64,000 bases of DNA from an uncultured Eubacteriales bacterium (GCA_900317025.1 ONFG01000005.1:1-64000); one strand, 5' to 3'. Positions 52,201 to 62,947 are shown, numbered from the stretch's first letter. Notes: a model not told the origin generated them from the sequence alone. Numbers and translations are program-made.

Positions 52201-53298
52201 TCACCTGCGGTTGTTGTTCATGTATGAAGGAACCTGTGCGCCCGGCTGTCCGGGAGCTGCCTCCTTTGTGCCAACGTCGAAGCTGTACTCTCTTGCTGTC
52301 TGGGCGTTGATAAAGCCTCTGTCGAAGAGCATCTGGATACTCTTATTTCTCGTGATCATGCCGGAGCCCTTGCTCGTCTCGATGACCTGCTCGATCATGG
52401 AAATCTTATTCTCACGAATAAGGTTGGAGATAGCACTGTTTACGAACATGATCTCGAATGCGCCGATACGGCCGGGAACATCCGATCTCGGGAGAAGTCG
52501 CTGCGATACAACGCATTTGAGCGACGTCGAGATCTGACCGAGCGCCTGACGCTGCTGAGCTGCGGGGAACATATCGACGAGACGGTCAATCGTCTTTGCC
52601 GCACCCTCGGTATGAAGCGTCGAGAAAACAAGGTGACCTGTCTCTGCGGCGGAAAGTGCGATCGAAACGGACTCAAAGTCACGGATCTCACCGATCTGGA
52701 TAATATCTGGGTCTTCACGAAGTACGGCACGAAGAGCGGTGTGGTAGGAGCGACTGTCAGGGCCGATCTCACGCTGGTTGATAACGCAGCCGATCGGGCG
52801 GTGAAGGTACTCTACCGGATCTTCGATAGTTACGATGTTGAGATTGCGCTCTCTATTGATCTGATGAACGATAGCGGCAAGCGTTGTCGATTTACCGGAG
52901 CCTGTCGGGCCGGTTACGAGAACAAGACCTTCCTTCAGCTCGAGGATCTTGGCGATAGAAGCCGGAAGATTGAGCTGATCAAGCTCAGGCGTAGTTTCGT
53001 TGATAACTCGCATTACGAGCGAAGCGCCGTTTCTCGTTCTGAAAGCATTGATTCTGAAACGGCTGACGCCCTCGATAGTTGCCGCGCCGTCGACGTCGCA
53101 CGTTTCCATAAAGAGATCGAAGCGCTCTTTATTAAGCACCTGGCTTATCATGTAGGTAACGTCTTCGTCGGTAAGCGGATCGCCCTCCCAATACCTCATG
53201 GTACCGTGAAGACGGTAAGCCGGACAGTTACCCGATGACATATGGATATCGGAGCAGCCTGCCTCAACGGCCTCCTTTACCATTGCAAGAAAATCCAT
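52201..53298 (-). CDS. pilT: type IV pilus retraction ATPase
   Basis: 365 residues from the ATG at 53298, after GGGGGAAAT. The PAS-like N-terminal part (AGCSDIHMSSGNCPAYRLHG) and the ATPase core with Walker A GPTGSGKST, Asp box, Walker B (PDIIQIGEIRD) and His box (STLHTEGAAKTIDR) are complete; the AIRNLIRE-like motif appears as AISNLIRENK, the mark of PilT. It powers retraction, so twitching motility is possible. The C-terminal 25 residues are Gln/Pro/Asn-rich. Confidence 0.94.
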   Translation of the reverse strand: MDFLAMVKEAVEAGCSDIHMSSGNCPAYRLHGTMRYWEGDPLTDEDVTYMISQVLNKERFDLFMETCDVDGAATIEGVSRFRINAFRTRNGASLVMRVINETTPELDQLNLPASIAKILELKEGLVLVTGPTGSGKSTTLAAIVHQINRERNLNIVTIEDPVEYLHRPIGCVINQREIGPDSRSYHTALRAVLREDPDIIQIGEIRDFESVSIALSAAETGHLVFSTLHTEGAAKTIDRLVDMFPAAQQRQALGQISTSLKCVVSQRLLPRSDVPGRIGAFEIMFVNSAISNLIRENKISMIEQVIETSKGSGMITRNKSIQMLFDRGFINAQTAREYSFDVGTKEAAPGQPGAQVPSYMNNNRR

Positions 53299-53448
53299 CA
53301 ATATTTCCCCCATTCAAGGTGGCATACACCCGCTGCGGGCGGGAGATACCTTTTTGTTAAAAGATTATAGTTTATTATACCATATTATTTGTAAATTTAC
53401 AACAATGAAGTTGCGAATTTACGCAATATATATGATTTTTTACCAAAA

Positions 53449-55149
53449 TTAGAGCATGTCCTCGCTCGCTGCTTCCATCATCGTCTCGAGCGAGATGATA
53501 CCGGAGATAACGTTCATTCTGAGGTTCTCTCTCATCGAGATCATGCCCTCTTCTACGGCGATGGCGTTGATATCCTCGGTCGCCTTATCCTGCTGGATCG
53601 CACGTCTGATAGCGGGCGATACCATGAGTACCTCGTGAACTGCAAGACGCCCTTTATGACCGGACTTGTTGCAGCGCTCGCAGCCGCCCTCGGGCGCTCT
53701 GTAAAGCTTAATCTCGAGCGAGTCATCGTCGATGCCGAGAAGCTCCAGCTCTCTTGCGCCGGCGATGTACGGCTCCTTGCAGTTTACGCAGAGCCTTCTT
53801 ACAAGTCGCTGTGCGATAACGCCGATGACGGTCGAGGAAACCATGAACGGCTCAACGCCCATGTCGACAAGTCGGATGATCGACGAAGCGGCGTTGTAGG
53901 TATGAAGTGTAGAGAGCACCAAGTGGCCCGTAACGGCGGCGGACGCAGCGATCTCGGCGGTCTCCTTGTCTCGAATCTCACCGATCATGATGATATCCGG
54001 GTCCTGACGAAGAATTGAACGAAGTGCGCTTGCGAACGTAAGGCCTGCCTTTGCGTTGATATCTACCTGGTTGATTCCGGGGATGATCATCTCGACAGGG
54101 TTCTCAACGGTGATGATGTTGATATCCTCTCTCATTACGCCCTTAAGACCTGTGTAAAGCGTTGTAGACTTACCGGAACCTGTAGCGCCCGTTACAAGAA
54201 TGATGCCGCGGTTCGAGGTAAGGAGCTTATCAAATTTAGCAAGGTTCTCGGGAAGGAAACCGATCGCATTCTTATCCATTTTAAGACCGAGGGCCGTCGT
54301 AATACGGGCGCAGACCTTCTCGCCAAATACAACGGGAAGGATCGAAATACGCATGTCGATCTCAAGATTTCCGAGGCGGTAGTTGATACGACCGTCCTGA
54401 GGGATACGTTTCTCGGCGATGTTCATGCCGCCGATGAACTTGATACGGGAGGTAACCGAAGGAGCAAGCTGCGAGCTTGTCTCCATGTACTTCTGGAGCT
54501 TACCGTCGATACGGAAGCGAATAAGCATTACCTCCTCCATCGGCTCTATGTGAATATCGGAGGTCTTTAATCTTACTGCCTCCTCGATCATGTTGTTTAC
54601 GAAACGGATGATCGGCTGATCGTCCGCTGCTGCCTTAGCCGCATCGATCTCTTCTTCCTTGCCGGACTGGCTTACCTGGCTTGAGATAAACTCTCGTGCC
54701 TCGTCCATAGCTCTCTTGGAAGCGTAAAGCGCCTGATGAGCCTTCTGGATCTGAGAGGGAGCTGCTATAACCGTCTGGAGCTGCATCTTCGTCGTTGTCT
54801 GGATCTTGTTGAGGCCCTTATAATCGAGCGGGTCGGCAACTGCGATCGTCAGCGTTCGGTCGATGACCTCAAGAGGAACGACGTTGCACTGTTCGGAAAG
54901 CTCCGCAGAAATGACGTTTGAAAGCTCGTCCTTGAGTTCAATCTCGTCGAGATCAACGTAAGGAATCGAAAACTGCTTTGAAAGCGCAAAGCAGACCTTA
55001 TCTTCCTCACAAAACTTTTCTTTGAATAAGATCTCGCCCAGACGAAGACCACTCTGCTTCTGCATGCTCAAAGCCTGATCGAGCTGATCGGGCGTAATGG
55101 CGCCCATGTTGATTAATATCTGACCGATTTTCAAGCTGCTTGCTCTCAT
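53449..55149 (-). CDS. pilB: type IV pilus assembly ATPase
   Basis: 566 residues. N-terminal T2SSE domain (about 1-150, LKIGQILINMGAITPDQLDQAL), then the ATPase with Walker A GATGSGKST, Walker B PDIIMIGEIRD, His box STLHTYNAASSIIR and the four-Cys zinc motif (CVNCK and CERCN). It drives pilus extension. It lies 150 nt upstream of pilT and downstream of a hairpin terminator, so it may have its own promoter. AAAGGAG precedes the ATG. Confidence 0.95.
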   Translation of the reverse strand: MRASSLKIGQILINMGAITPDQLDQALSMQKQSGLRLGEILFKEKFCEEDKVCFALSKQFSIPYVDLDEIELKDELSNVISAELSEQCNVVPLEVIDRTLTIAVADPLDYKGLNKIQTTTKMQLQTVIAAPSQIQKAHQALYASKRAMDEAREFISSQVSQSGKEEEIDAAKAAADDQPIIRFVNNMIEEAVRLKTSDIHIEPMEEVMLIRFRIDGKLQKYMETSSQLAPSVTSRIKFIGGMNIAEKRIPQDGRINYRLGNLEIDMRISILPVVFGEKVCARITTALGLKMDKNAIGFLPENLAKFDKLLTSNRGIILVTGATGSGKSTTLYTGLKGVMREDINIITVENPVEMIIPGINQVDINAKAGLTFASALRSILRQDPDIIMIGEIRDKETAEIAASAAVTGHLVLSTLHTYNAASSIIRLVDMGVEPFMVSSTVIGVIAQRLVRRLCVNCKEPYIAGARELELLGIDDDSLEIKLYRAPEGGCERCNKSGHKGRLAVHEVLMVSPAIRRAIQQDKATEDINAIAVEEGMISMRENLRMNVISGIISLETMMEAASEDML

Positions 55150-55309
55150 AGAATAGAAGACTCCTTTGCAAAAAATGATGTTAAATGTTATCAGACAATG
55201 TTTAGATATTATGATCCGAACGCCTGCCGCGCCGGTTCGTTTACCCTCCTATGCATTTATATGCATTTACACGCCCGCTTTTTCGGTGAGCTTGTAAATA
55301 AATATAAAC

Positions 55310-55352
55310 AACTTCGGCGCACCGGCGTCGGCTGCCTTTCGGCGCCGAAGTT
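55310..55352 (-). terminator. hairpin after the prepilin peptidase gene
   Basis: 11-bp perfect stem (55310-55320 with 55342-55352) followed on the minus strand by a T-rich stretch. It would separate pilMN-pilO-pilD from pilB-pilT-pilC. Confidence 0.75.
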
Positions 55353-55364
55353 ATAGTCAAAGTA

Positions 55365-56132
55365 TCAGGGCAGCGTATCCATTTCAAGAACTGCCTTGTA
55401 CATCGCAAAGAGCGACTCAAACCACGGTCTCGAAACGACCGTCGCCGCCGCCGCGATGCAGAGATACGGGCCCATCGGGAGATATTTGCCCTCTTTGCCG
55501 ATATCATCGCCGGCGAATATGAGCACGAGAAAATGAATCGCCGCGATAAACGACGCCAGAACGATCATGACCAGAACATACTTCCAGCCCAGCATCACTC
55601 CGAGTGCCGCGAGAAGCTTGATGTCGCCGAAGCCGAAGCCCTCCTTTTTCAGCACGAACATACTGAAAAGATCAAGCAGGACCAAAAATCCTGCGCCCGC
55701 GGCCGCGCCGATAAGCGGCTCATACCACTTTGAGACGAAGCTCTTCGTCGTAAGCAGATCGGTCACCGCGAAGGCAATCGCAAAAACAGCCACAGCGATT
55801 GTAAACTGATCGGGAATGATCGTGTACTTTGCGTCTGACGCCGCAACGAGCGCCAAAACAAAGAAAATGACCACCGCAACAAAAAGCTCCGCCGACAGAC
55901 CATTTGTCATTACGCTTGCGGCAAAGGCGACTGCCAGCGACGCGCCCATGATAAGGCCGTGCTTTTTAAAAACATAGCGCTTGCCGCTCTTCAGCTCCTC
56001 CGACGGCTCTTCGTCGTAGTCGCAAAGCCACTTTGCGGGGATCCTGTTTAGTATTAAGCAGCCCGGCAGTCCGGCGGCAAAGCCGAGGACTGCCATAAGG
56101 ATGGCTGCAATGATCGTTGTTGTACTAACCAT
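55365..56132 (-). CDS. pilD: prepilin peptidase (A24 family)
   Basis: About 255 residues from the ATG at 56132; a TTG three codons upstream is possible. Several membrane helices. The catalytic aspartates are in ASDAKYTIIPD and GFGFGDIK. The cytoplasmic loop near the N-terminus (LNRIPAKWLCDYDEEPSEE) is shorter than in E. coli-type enzymes and has only one Cys, so the zinc-binding methylase part looks reduced. It cleaves the leader of prepilins at the inner face of the membrane. Leader-bearing pilin genes are not in the window. Confidence 0.9.
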   Translation of the reverse strand: MVSTTTIIAAILMAVLGFAAGLPGCLILNRIPAKWLCDYDEEPSEELKSGKRYVFKKHGLIMGASLAVAFAASVMTNGLSAELFVAVVIFFVLALVAASDAKYTIIPDQFTIAVAVFAIAFAVTDLLTTKSFVSKWYEPLIGAAAGAGFLVLLDLFSMFVLKKEGFGFGDIKLLAALGVMLGWKYVLVMIVLASFIAAIHFLVLIFAGDDIGKEGKYLPMGPYLCIAAAATVVSRPWFESLFAMYKAVLEMDTLP

Positions 56133-56163
56133 ATTTTTCAAAACAAGCCAATGCGCAGACGCA

Positions 56164-56808
56164 TTACATAGCTGCCTCTGTATCGGTCTCTTCTGTCTCG
56201 GGCTGTACTACTATGTTCTGGTTGAAGTAGTAGAGATAGATCTCCATTGATGCACTGAGCGGCTCGCCGACGATCTCACTGTCAGAGTCGTAGACATACT
56301 CGGGGCTTGCGTCAAGAGATCTGACATAGTAAGCGCCTACCGATTCCTCTTCAACGTATTTGAGGAACTTGATAAGCTGCTCTCTTTCTGCGAGGCAGTC
56401 GATCTTGATCGTTACGTAGTAGAGCGGGTTGCCCTCTGCCGTTACGGTGCCGCTCTCGTCCTCGATAGCATCACTCTGTTCAAAGGATCTTACCTCGATC
56501 TCGTTGGCAACAAGGTTGTTGTTGAGATCTTCAAGCGTCGACTCAGGCTCTACGAACATATCTTTTCTGTAACGCTCCCACTCTTCGGTGAGCTTTGCGA
56601 TATCAGCCTCGATAACATCCTGGTTCTCGATCGACTGATCGTAATACGCGATAGTGTCGAGCGCCTCCTGATGCTCCGCGTCCATCGTAGGCTTTTTGTT
56701 CTTGTAAGGCATATATACCGTGGGAACGAATGCGGCGATAGCAATAATAACTACTACTACTACAATAAGAGCTCCCGGTACCTTTTTATTGTTTTCACTC
56801 TTCGCCAT
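56164..56808 (-). CDS. PilO-like type IV pilus alignment protein
   Basis: 214 residues from the ATG at 56808, with AATGGAGGAATG upstream. A short cytoplasmic N-terminus, one membrane helix (about 12-33), a coiled coil (about 42-85) and a ferredoxin-like domain (about 100-200) match PilO layout, although sequence similarity is weak. It starts 4 nt after the stop of the PilM-PilN fusion, in the usual N-O order. The C-terminus is a Glu/Thr-rich tail. Confidence 0.75.
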   Translation of the reverse strand: MAKSENNKKVPGALIVVVVVIIAIAAFVPTVYMPYKNKKPTMDAEHQEALDTIAYYDQSIENQDVIEADIAKLTEEWERYRKDMFVEPESTLEDLNNNLVANEIEVRSFEQSDAIEDESGTVTAEGNPLYYVTIKIDCLAEREQLIKFLKYVEEESVGAYYVRSLDASPEYVYDSDSEIVGEPLSASMEIYLYYFNQNIVVQPETEETDTEAAM

Positions 56809-56812
56809 TTTA

Positions 56813-58606
56813 TCATTCCTCCATTGTCGACGAAAGGATATCGTCATAATTTGTACCGTTGCTTATATCGGTATGGTGACCGTCAAACTCGCCTTCTGCG
56901 ACCGTCTCTTCCTTTTTTTCAAAGCCGTTGACATTGAAGGTGTGCGAAACACTGACTGTCTCGATTGTTTCTTCCTTCTCGTTGTCGCCCTCGCCGGACT
57001 TGACCGTCTCGGTTTGCTTCTGAGTAGAGTAGTTCGTGCTGAGATAGAAGAAGCCGTTTGCGTTGATCTTCTGTCTGAGGATCTGGTAATCGTCAAGAGA
57101 CTTGACAACGAAGTTCGTTGTGATCGTCTTGTCGTCGCTGTTAACGGAGTAGCTGTCAACGGACTCTACCTCGTCGGTAAGCTGAATGAATACCTGATCG
57201 AGGATATCGCAAACATTTGCCGTCGACTTCGGAAGAGCTGCCATATCCTTCTCGGCGTTGGCCATCTTCTCGTGAAGTGTGATCTGATCCTGAAGCAGCT
57301 GCTTGATCTCGTCGTACTTTACATCGTTGAGCTTTGCGGCGTCCTGCTGCTTACGCACTTCAAGGCCGTAGGATCTCATACCGATGAAGACCATTACACC
57401 AACCGCAACTACGGCTATCGCCATGGCGCCGACGTTTGCGAGACTGGCTGCTGCGCCGCCGAGGTCAACGCTCTTGCCGCCTGTGATGGCAGCGAGGTTG
57501 TTCTCACTCTGAGCGCCACTGTTTACGATATAGGAATATGTATAGAAGCAAGCTGTCTTGTAGCCGGCTTCGTCGGTCTCTTTTGTGATGATTGGAACGT
57601 TTGTAAGGGAGGTGAATGCATCCGAAATAAGGTTGATCTCGTCAGCCTGTACGCTGATCGTTCTCAGGTGCTTGAGCACACCGGGGATATATGCCGCAAA
57701 GTCGCTGGCGTAGATCTGGTCAAGCTCGATACGCAGGCTGAGAAGTACCATTCGCAGGCTTCTTACTACGTCGTTGGAGAAGTTCTCGAAGATCTGGCGC
57801 ATCTCGCGTCCTGCCTGCCTCGAGTTACATTTCTCGGAAATGCCGACGCCGTACTTTCTGATTACCTCGAACGCCTCTTCAAGAGTACAGTTCTGGTCTG
57901 CTGCGAATACATTTACTATGTCGCCCAACGGGAGCGGGAATGAGTGAGCGTAAACAGGCACTCCCTTCTGCATAACAACGAGCCTTGCCGAGCAGAAGTC
58001 GATGCTGATAAGAGCAACCGACTTATCGAAGCTGTTGATGCCCTGCTTTGCGATCTTTATCATGCTGACCGTCGGCGGAATGAGCTTGTAGAGCGTAAGA
58101 GACTGCTCTCTGAACGCCGTCTTGAGCTCCTCAACGTAAGACTTGGGCATGATGTATACGTTTGCACCGAGCTGTGCCGACTCGTCTTCCTTCTGGTTGC
58201 CGGCGCCGTACTCGCAGTTGATGAGCGAGTAGTTGCTGATATCGTCGCTGATGAGACCCTTTGCCTCGTTCTCTGCGAAGATCCTCAAATACTTATCCTT
58301 TGCAGGCGTATGCTGATACTCCTGACTGATAAGCTGGTCGCACTCGGCGCAGAGGATAACGTCCTTGATGTCGATCTTCGCATTGCGCATAGACATCTTG
58401 ACAACCTCGGCAAGATCTCTGGGGAAGTTCCACGCCTGACCTCTCAGACTCTCGGGAAGGAATACTATCAGAGGCTCTTTGAACGTAACTTCGTAATCAG
58501 GCTTCTTTGCATCACGGTCTTTGCCGCTGCTGATAAAAGCTTTACCGGATTCAGCAGGCGTAATGCAAACATAGTATTTAGACACCTGAACAATTACATA
58601 TTTCAT
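56813..58606 (-). CDS. PilM-PilN fusion protein of the type IV pilus
   Basis: 597 residues. Residues 1-345 are an actin-like domain of PilM type (VALISIDFCSARLVVMQKGVPVYAHSFP is the nucleotide-site strand pair; KLIPPTVSMIKI the linker before it). After a linker comes one membrane helix (about 389-410), a coiled coil (about 415-460) and a small alpha/beta domain (about 465-570), the PilN layout. In other bacteria PilM and PilN are separate proteins held together by a short PilN peptide. The C-terminal 60 residues are acidic. It heads the cluster with pilO and pilD. Confidence 0.8.
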   Translation of the reverse strand: MKYVIVQVSKYYVCITPAESGKAFISSGKDRDAKKPDYEVTFKEPLIVFLPESLRGQAWNFPRDLAEVVKMSMRNAKIDIKDVILCAECDQLISQEYQHTPAKDKYLRIFAENEAKGLISDDISNYSLINCEYGAGNQKEDESAQLGANVYIMPKSYVEELKTAFREQSLTLYKLIPPTVSMIKIAKQGINSFDKSVALISIDFCSARLVVMQKGVPVYAHSFPLPLGDIVNVFAADQNCTLEEAFEVIRKYGVGISEKCNSRQAGREMRQIFENFSNDVVRSLRMVLLSLRIELDQIYASDFAAYIPGVLKHLRTISVQADEINLISDAFTSLTNVPIITKETDEAGYKTACFYTYSYIVNSGAQSENNLAAITGGKSVDLGGAAASLANVGAMAIAVVAVGVMVFIGMRSYGLEVRKQQDAAKLNDVKYDEIKQLLQDQITLHEKMANAEKDMAALPKSTANVCDILDQVFIQLTDEVESVDSYSVNSDDKTITTNFVVKSLDDYQILRQKINANGFFYLSTNYSTQKQTETVKSGEGDNEKEETIETVSVSHTFNVNGFEKKEETVAEGEFDGHHTDISNGTNYDDILSSTMEE

Positions 58607-59021
58607 TTTGTGACTGCACCACCCTAATTATTAATTTCGACCAAACATTTTGATCTCCGGACAGAGACCCGCGCTTAGCCGCACTATGATACAATATAAT
58701 TATACAATAGGTATGCCGTTGTTTTCAATGCAAATAATTGTACAAATTACACTCGAAATTCTGTGCAATATTGCTTTATTATTCAAATCTTGGTTGTTTG
58801 CGGGCCATTTTTTTGTTATAAGTCTACATTTTCTTTCAATATTCCCGATATTTTTAAGTCTTTAACAGAAATTTAAATTTCTTCGGCAATTTGCACAGTC
58901 GTTCCCGGCGTCCCGCTCTTCCGACACCCCGAAGCACATTTTTTATTGTTATTTTACACAAAGAATATTTAGACTGTTTTGTTGATATATACAACAAAAG
59001 AATTCGCGCTTCCAAGCAAAA

Positions 59022-59048
59022 AAAACCTCCCGGCAAGAAGCCGGGAGG
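59022..59048 (-). terminator. terminator of the scaffoldin gene
   Basis: Perfect 9-bp stem CCTCCCGGC/GCCGGGAGG (59026-59034 with 59040-59048) followed on the minus strand by eight T. The remaining 410 nt back to the pilMN start is AT-rich with no other element seen. Confidence 0.9.
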
Positions 59049-59091
59049 CAAATATTTAATCTTAACGCATTATTTGAAATTGACGGTAATA

Positions 59092-62000
59092 TCAGTTCTT
59101 GAACTTGATGGTAACTTCGATCTCCTTACCGGTCCTTGTGTCGTCGGTGTAGTTGATCGAGTAACGGAGAACAGAAAGTGCGTCTGCCGATGTGATAGTG
59201 TCATCAGCGTCGACGTCTGCCGCGACCGTCGGGATCTCTTCGAGTGTCTGGATCTCAAGACCTGTTCTGAGGATCACAACGGCGTCTGCCGATGTGATAG
59301 TCTTGTCGTCGTCAACGTCGCCGAAGAGGATAAGGACTGCGCGTGTATCCGTGTCTTTACCAGGGTCTACGGGTGTAGGTGTAACGTCGCCGCCCTGACC
59401 GTCGTACTTGAAGTCGTCGTCGGTAGCAGACGTTACGGCGTATACCATCGTTGTTCCCGTGGTATCGAAGTCGTTGAGGAGGTAGTCGTAGAACTCCTCT
59501 ACCTTGTAGCTCAGAACTGTCTCAGAGCCGGAGATATCCTTGAGCGCGTAGAACGTGAATACTACGAGGTCTGTCTCCGCCTTGAGGTCTGTGCCGTTCT
59601 CGTCAAACATCTCGCCCCAGCGAATAACGCCCTTGGACGTCTGAACGTCGAAGTGACCTGTCTCTCTGGTGTAGCCGAGATAATAGAGCGCGCTGTCGTC
59701 GTAGTTGAGCTGCTCAACGATACCGAGTGCTCTCTCTGCGTCGATAGCCTTGCAGTATGCCTTAACGTAGTTGCCTTCCTTAGCGGTTACGGGAACGCGG
59801 CCGTCGCCTCTTGCTACAATGGAAGCCGTAGCGCTTGTCGTTGCAACTGCGTCGAACGATACGTCGTCAAAGTTGTAGAACTCTTCAACAGCGAAGGTAA
59901 GAACGTCATCGGAAGCCGTGATATCCTTCGTTGCTGTGAATGTGAGAACAGCTACTTCTGTCTCGTTTGTAAGGTCAACGCCCTTGTTGGAGCTGTCCAT
60001 ATCGAAGAGTACGCTCCATGCAACTCTGCCGTCGGAAGCGTCTGCATTGATAACGCCGAGGGAGCTTGCTGCGTCCTTGTTGTACTTGAGTGCAGAGGTG
60101 TCGAAATCAACGATCTCAACTATGCCTGCTGCAGCCTTTGCGTCTTTAGCCTTGAAGGAAACTCCGACTCTGTCACCCTTGTTTGCAACAACGCTGATCT
60201 TTCTTGCGTCGCCCGTAACAGGTGCGGGATCGTTGCCCGCCTTGGCAGTTCTTGCCTCGATGAGCGAAAGGTCTGCGTCATTTCCGTTTGCGTCGAAAAC
60301 TTCCTTGACAGTGTTCGTTCCGATAACGCCGTCAACATCCTTAAGTACCTTAAATCGGATCGTTACGAGGTCGGACTTGCCGCTGCCGTCAATGCTCATG
60401 GAATTCCATCTGATAAGGCCTGTCGTCTGATTAACGGCAACATCGATGGAGTTGAGCTTCTTATTATCTACATATTCGATAACGTCGGAATCATAAACGA
60501 AGTTGGAGGATACGCCCTCAAATTTCGAGAGGTCGCCGCTGAATGTTACTTCGATAATGTCGCCGACGCTGCCCTTAGCCTTGATCTGGAGAACGCCCGG
60601 CTCGACGTAAACGTTCTCGTCCGTGTCGGTCGATTCGCCGCCGGAGGTAACCTTTGCAGCGCCTGTTACACAGTTAAGCGGAGCGTTAATAAAGTAGTAG
60701 TTGTAAGAATCTCTTACCGTGTTGACGCCTACCTGGCCGTTCGATTCGGAAAGTGCCTCGAACGTAAGCTTAACTGCGTCAACAGGGGCGGACGGAGTCA
60801 CAGGTTCGCTGCCGTCGCCGAACTGGATGTTCCAGAGGACCTCGCCGTCCTTCGTCTTGTTGACCTGAACACTGTCCGCAAGAGCATTGCTGCCCGTGAG
60901 CTTAAACTTTGTGGTGTCGTAGGTGAAGGAGGAGGAAACGCCGAGAAGCTCGCTGAGATTCTTGACGGAAAGTGTAACGTCTACCGTGTCGCCCTTCTTA
61001 ACGGAAGCGTTGACTGCCGTAGCCGGATCGCCGAGGTCGCCCGGTCTGGGCTGCTCGTCGGTGTCACTGTCTGCCGGAGTCGGTGTCGGAGTCGGTGTCG
61101 GAGTCGGGGTCGGGGTCGGTGTCGGCTCCTCGGAATCGCTGTCTACCGGAGTAGGCGTAGGAGTCGGGGTCGGGGTCGGAGTGGGTGTCGGAGTCGGGTT
61201 GATCGTACCGTTGCCGACAGAAGCCAGCTTAGCCGTGATAACGTCAATATCGTCCTTCTCCTTTGATGTGCTGGGGTCTGCGGAATAATCGCCCAGCGCA
61301 TTGTCTACCATAGAGAGATCATAAGGGATACAGTCAAGTGCCGATTCGCCTCTTGTAGCGACCAGCATAGCGCCTATACCGTTCGATGTGAGATAATCCT
61401 TCGTAATGCCGAGAGTTGCGAACGGGATCTTCATCTCGTAGAAGGAATCGAAAGTGGTGTCGTGACTCTTTGTAGCGTAATCCACCCAATCGGCATTGTC
61501 ATCGCACACGTCGGCAGGATCTTCGGAACCGTCCAGTCCCCAGATCTGCGAATTGATATTTGTGGTATCCATTTTGTATTCGATACCGCCCTTGGCAAAA
61601 CCAACGCAGCCATCCGTGTAATCGGTGTTGCCCTGTGCGTCTACAGCCTTGAACATTGAAGGCTCGCCAAGCCCCGGCTTGCCGCTCATATAGAAAAGTC
61701 GGTCAACGTGAGTATCGAATTCAAGTCCCATTTTCTGGCCCCAGATAGAACCGCCCGATGTGTTCTTGTTGGACATAGATACACTTGACGGGTCTATGCT
61801 CAGCGCAAGAATAAGCGGAACATCGAGGACACGACCGCCATCGCTGAGCGGACCGTCGCCAGACCTTGCCCATGTGTCGGTTGTATTGACCATCTGCCAG
61901 CCGATGTAAAGATTAGTGTCGTCCCACGCCGCATACAGTGCATATGTGTCAAGAACGCAGTTCTCATGACCGCCTTTCCAATGATTGGCAACGTCCCATG

Positions 62001-62229
62001 CTGCGCCCTGCGCAATTTTCATGCTTTCATCCCAATCACTTGCGCTGCCGTCGATCGTGATCGTAGCTTCCTTACCTATGCCGGTTCCATTGGTCGAGTA
62101 GTACTTCGCCAGGCTTCCCGCTCCGGAGTCAGCTGCCCCTACAGTAGCGGCAGACGCCGTGAGCATGTTGCTCGAAAGAAGAGCAGCAGCGAGCAAAGAG
62201 CTCAGAAGCCTATGGTGTCTTCTTGCCAT
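59092..62229 (-). CDS. scaffoldin-like protein: CBM9-like module, four cohesin-like modules, one dockerin
   Basis: 1045 residues. Signal peptide (about 1-28); a CBM9/DOMON-like module (about 44-335, with DGSASDWDE and [16 protein letters not shown]); a PTPTPT and DSD linker (344-398); four cohesin-like beta modules (about 403-530, 540-670, 675-808, 811-935); and a C-terminal dockerin with two calcium loops ([13 protein letters not shown] at 971-983 and [13 protein letters not shown] at 1005-1017). Modules 3 and 4 are most alike. Such a protein can hold several dockerin enzymes and itself dock onto an anchoring cohesin. It has no membrane anchor. AAGGAGG-like site TTGGAGGTAA precedes the ATG at 62229. 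Confidence 0.85.
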   Translation of the reverse strand: MARRHHRLLSSLLAAALLSSNMLTASAATVGAADSGAGSLAKYYSTNGTGIGKEATITIDGSASDWDESMKIAQGAAWDVANHWKGGHENCVLDTYALYAAWDDTNLYIGWQMVNTTDTWARSGDGPLSDGGRVLDVPLILALSIDPSSVSMSNKNTSGGSIWGQKMGLEFDTHVDRLFYMSGKPGLGEPSMFKAVDAQGNTDYTDGCVGFAKGGIEYKMDTTNINSQIWGLDGSEDPADVCDDNADWVDYATKSHDTTFDSFYEMKIPFATLGITKDYLTSNGIGAMLVATRGESALDCIPYDLSMVDNALGDYSADPSTSKEKDDIDVITAKLASVGNGTINPTPTPTPTPTPTPTPTPVDSDSEEPTPTPTPTPTPTPTPTPADSDTDEQPRPGDLGDPATAVNASVKKGDTVDVTLSVKNLSELLGVSSSFTYDTTKFKLTGSNALADSVQVNKTKDGEVLWNIQFGDGSEPVTPSAPVDAVKLTFEALSESNGQVGVNTVRDSYNYYFINAPLNCVTGAAKVTSGGESTDTDENVYVEPGVLQIKAKGSVGDIIEVTFSGDLSKFEGVSSNFVYDSDVIEYVDNKKLNSIDVAVNQTTGLIRWNSMSIDGSGKSDLVTIRFKVLKDVDGVIGTNTVKEVFDANGNDADLSLIEARTAKAGNDPAPVTGDARKISVVANKGDRVGVSFKAKDAKAAAGIVEIVDFDTSALKYNKDAASSLGVINADASDGRVAWSVLFDMDSSNKGVDLTNETEVAVLTFTATKDITASDDVLTFAVEEFYNFDDVSFDAVATTSATASIVARGDGRVPVTAKEGNYVKAYCKAIDAERALGIVEQLNYDDSALYYLGYTRETGHFDVQTSKGVIRWGEMFDENGTDLKAETDLVVFTFYALKDISGSETVLSYKVEEFYDYLLNDFDTTGTTMVYAVTSATDDDFKYDGQGGDVTPTPVDPGKDTDTRAVLILFGDVDDDKTITSADAVVILRTGLEIQTLEEIPTVAADVDADDTITSADALSVLRYSINYTDDTRTGKEIEVTIKFKN
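61075..61197. repeat. Pro-Thr linker microsatellite of the scaffoldin gene
   Basis: Two blocks of the hexamer GTCGGD in tandem encode the PTPTPT linker on the minus strand; they flank a DSDSEE segment. Linker length probably varies between strains through slippage. Confidence 0.85.
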
Positions 62230-62300
62230 AATAAATTACCTCCAATCAAATATTTGCGGAATAGTTCAAGTTGCCCTTATCCCAACTTTATACATTATAT

Positions 62301-62329
62301 AGTATAAACCTTTGAAAAAAATTTAACAA
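62301..62329 (-). promoter_or_regulatory. candidate promoter of the scaffoldin gene
   Basis: Minus strand TTGTTA (62329-62324), 17-nt spacer, TATACT (62306-62301), about 70 nt before the ATG. A TATAAT lies just downstream. The rest of the 718-nt divergent gap (62340-62820) shows no further element I can support. Confidence 0.5.
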
Positions 62330-62832
62330 GTCTTTTTCTGCTATTCCAAAATATTTGTAGGACTTGTTAAAACGCACTCGGCATTTTTGTACAAGTTACC
62401 GTTTTGTATCAAAAAACGAATACAAAGTTTTAACATAAACATCACATTAAAAAATCGGACGATTTTTTCGTCATTTTACGCCGTAAAAAATCATCTTTTT
62501 GCGGCACGGTAGAGTGAATCGTATTTGTGCGACAACTCTCCGGAGTATACCCTTCCGGCGCATTGTACACTCACGCGTCACCGATACAAGATCACATCTT
62601 CCGACATAACGTGATACGCGGTCACTCCGAATGCGCATGAACACCTTCCCCACGCAAACGCAAACGTAACCGTCCCCGTTTTTCACAAATAACCATATAC
62701 AAAAGTTGCCGCTTTTATTGATATATACTGACAGTACGCGCTTACATTAAAAAATATATCGTTATTTTGCACAGTTTATATTCATAAGTTATATTAATAT
62801 GTACGAAATCACTTTCAAGTGTGTTTTTTGTG

Positions 62833-62861
62833 TTGACTGCCGCACTCCAAGGTGGTATTAT
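62833..62861 (+). promoter_or_regulatory. promoter of the dockerin-CAP gene
   Basis: TTGACT (62833-62838), 17-nt spacer, TATTAT (62856-62861), about 85 nt before the ATG at 62948. Confidence 0.7.
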
Positions 62862-62947
62862 TTATACAGGAAGAAAAGACCCGGTATGGTACGCCATATC
62901 GGTCGTTTGTGACTACAGACGAAATATGGAAAAGGAGGAACGCATTT

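Noticed and set aside
53299..53448. Short GC hairpin between pilB and pilT as a terminator
   Set aside because: The stem is weak and lacks a T-run; pilB and pilT are more simply read as one transcript.
58891..61266. A 791-codon open frame opposite the scaffoldin gene
   Set aside because: It is the antisense shadow of a gene with clear domains; composition is Val/Cys/Arg-rich without any domain, start site or promoter of its own.
62471..62686. A 71-codon frame in the divergent gap near the scaffoldin
   Set aside because: No ribosome site, no recognisable domain, Arg/Val/Cys-rich as expected for random reading of this DNA.
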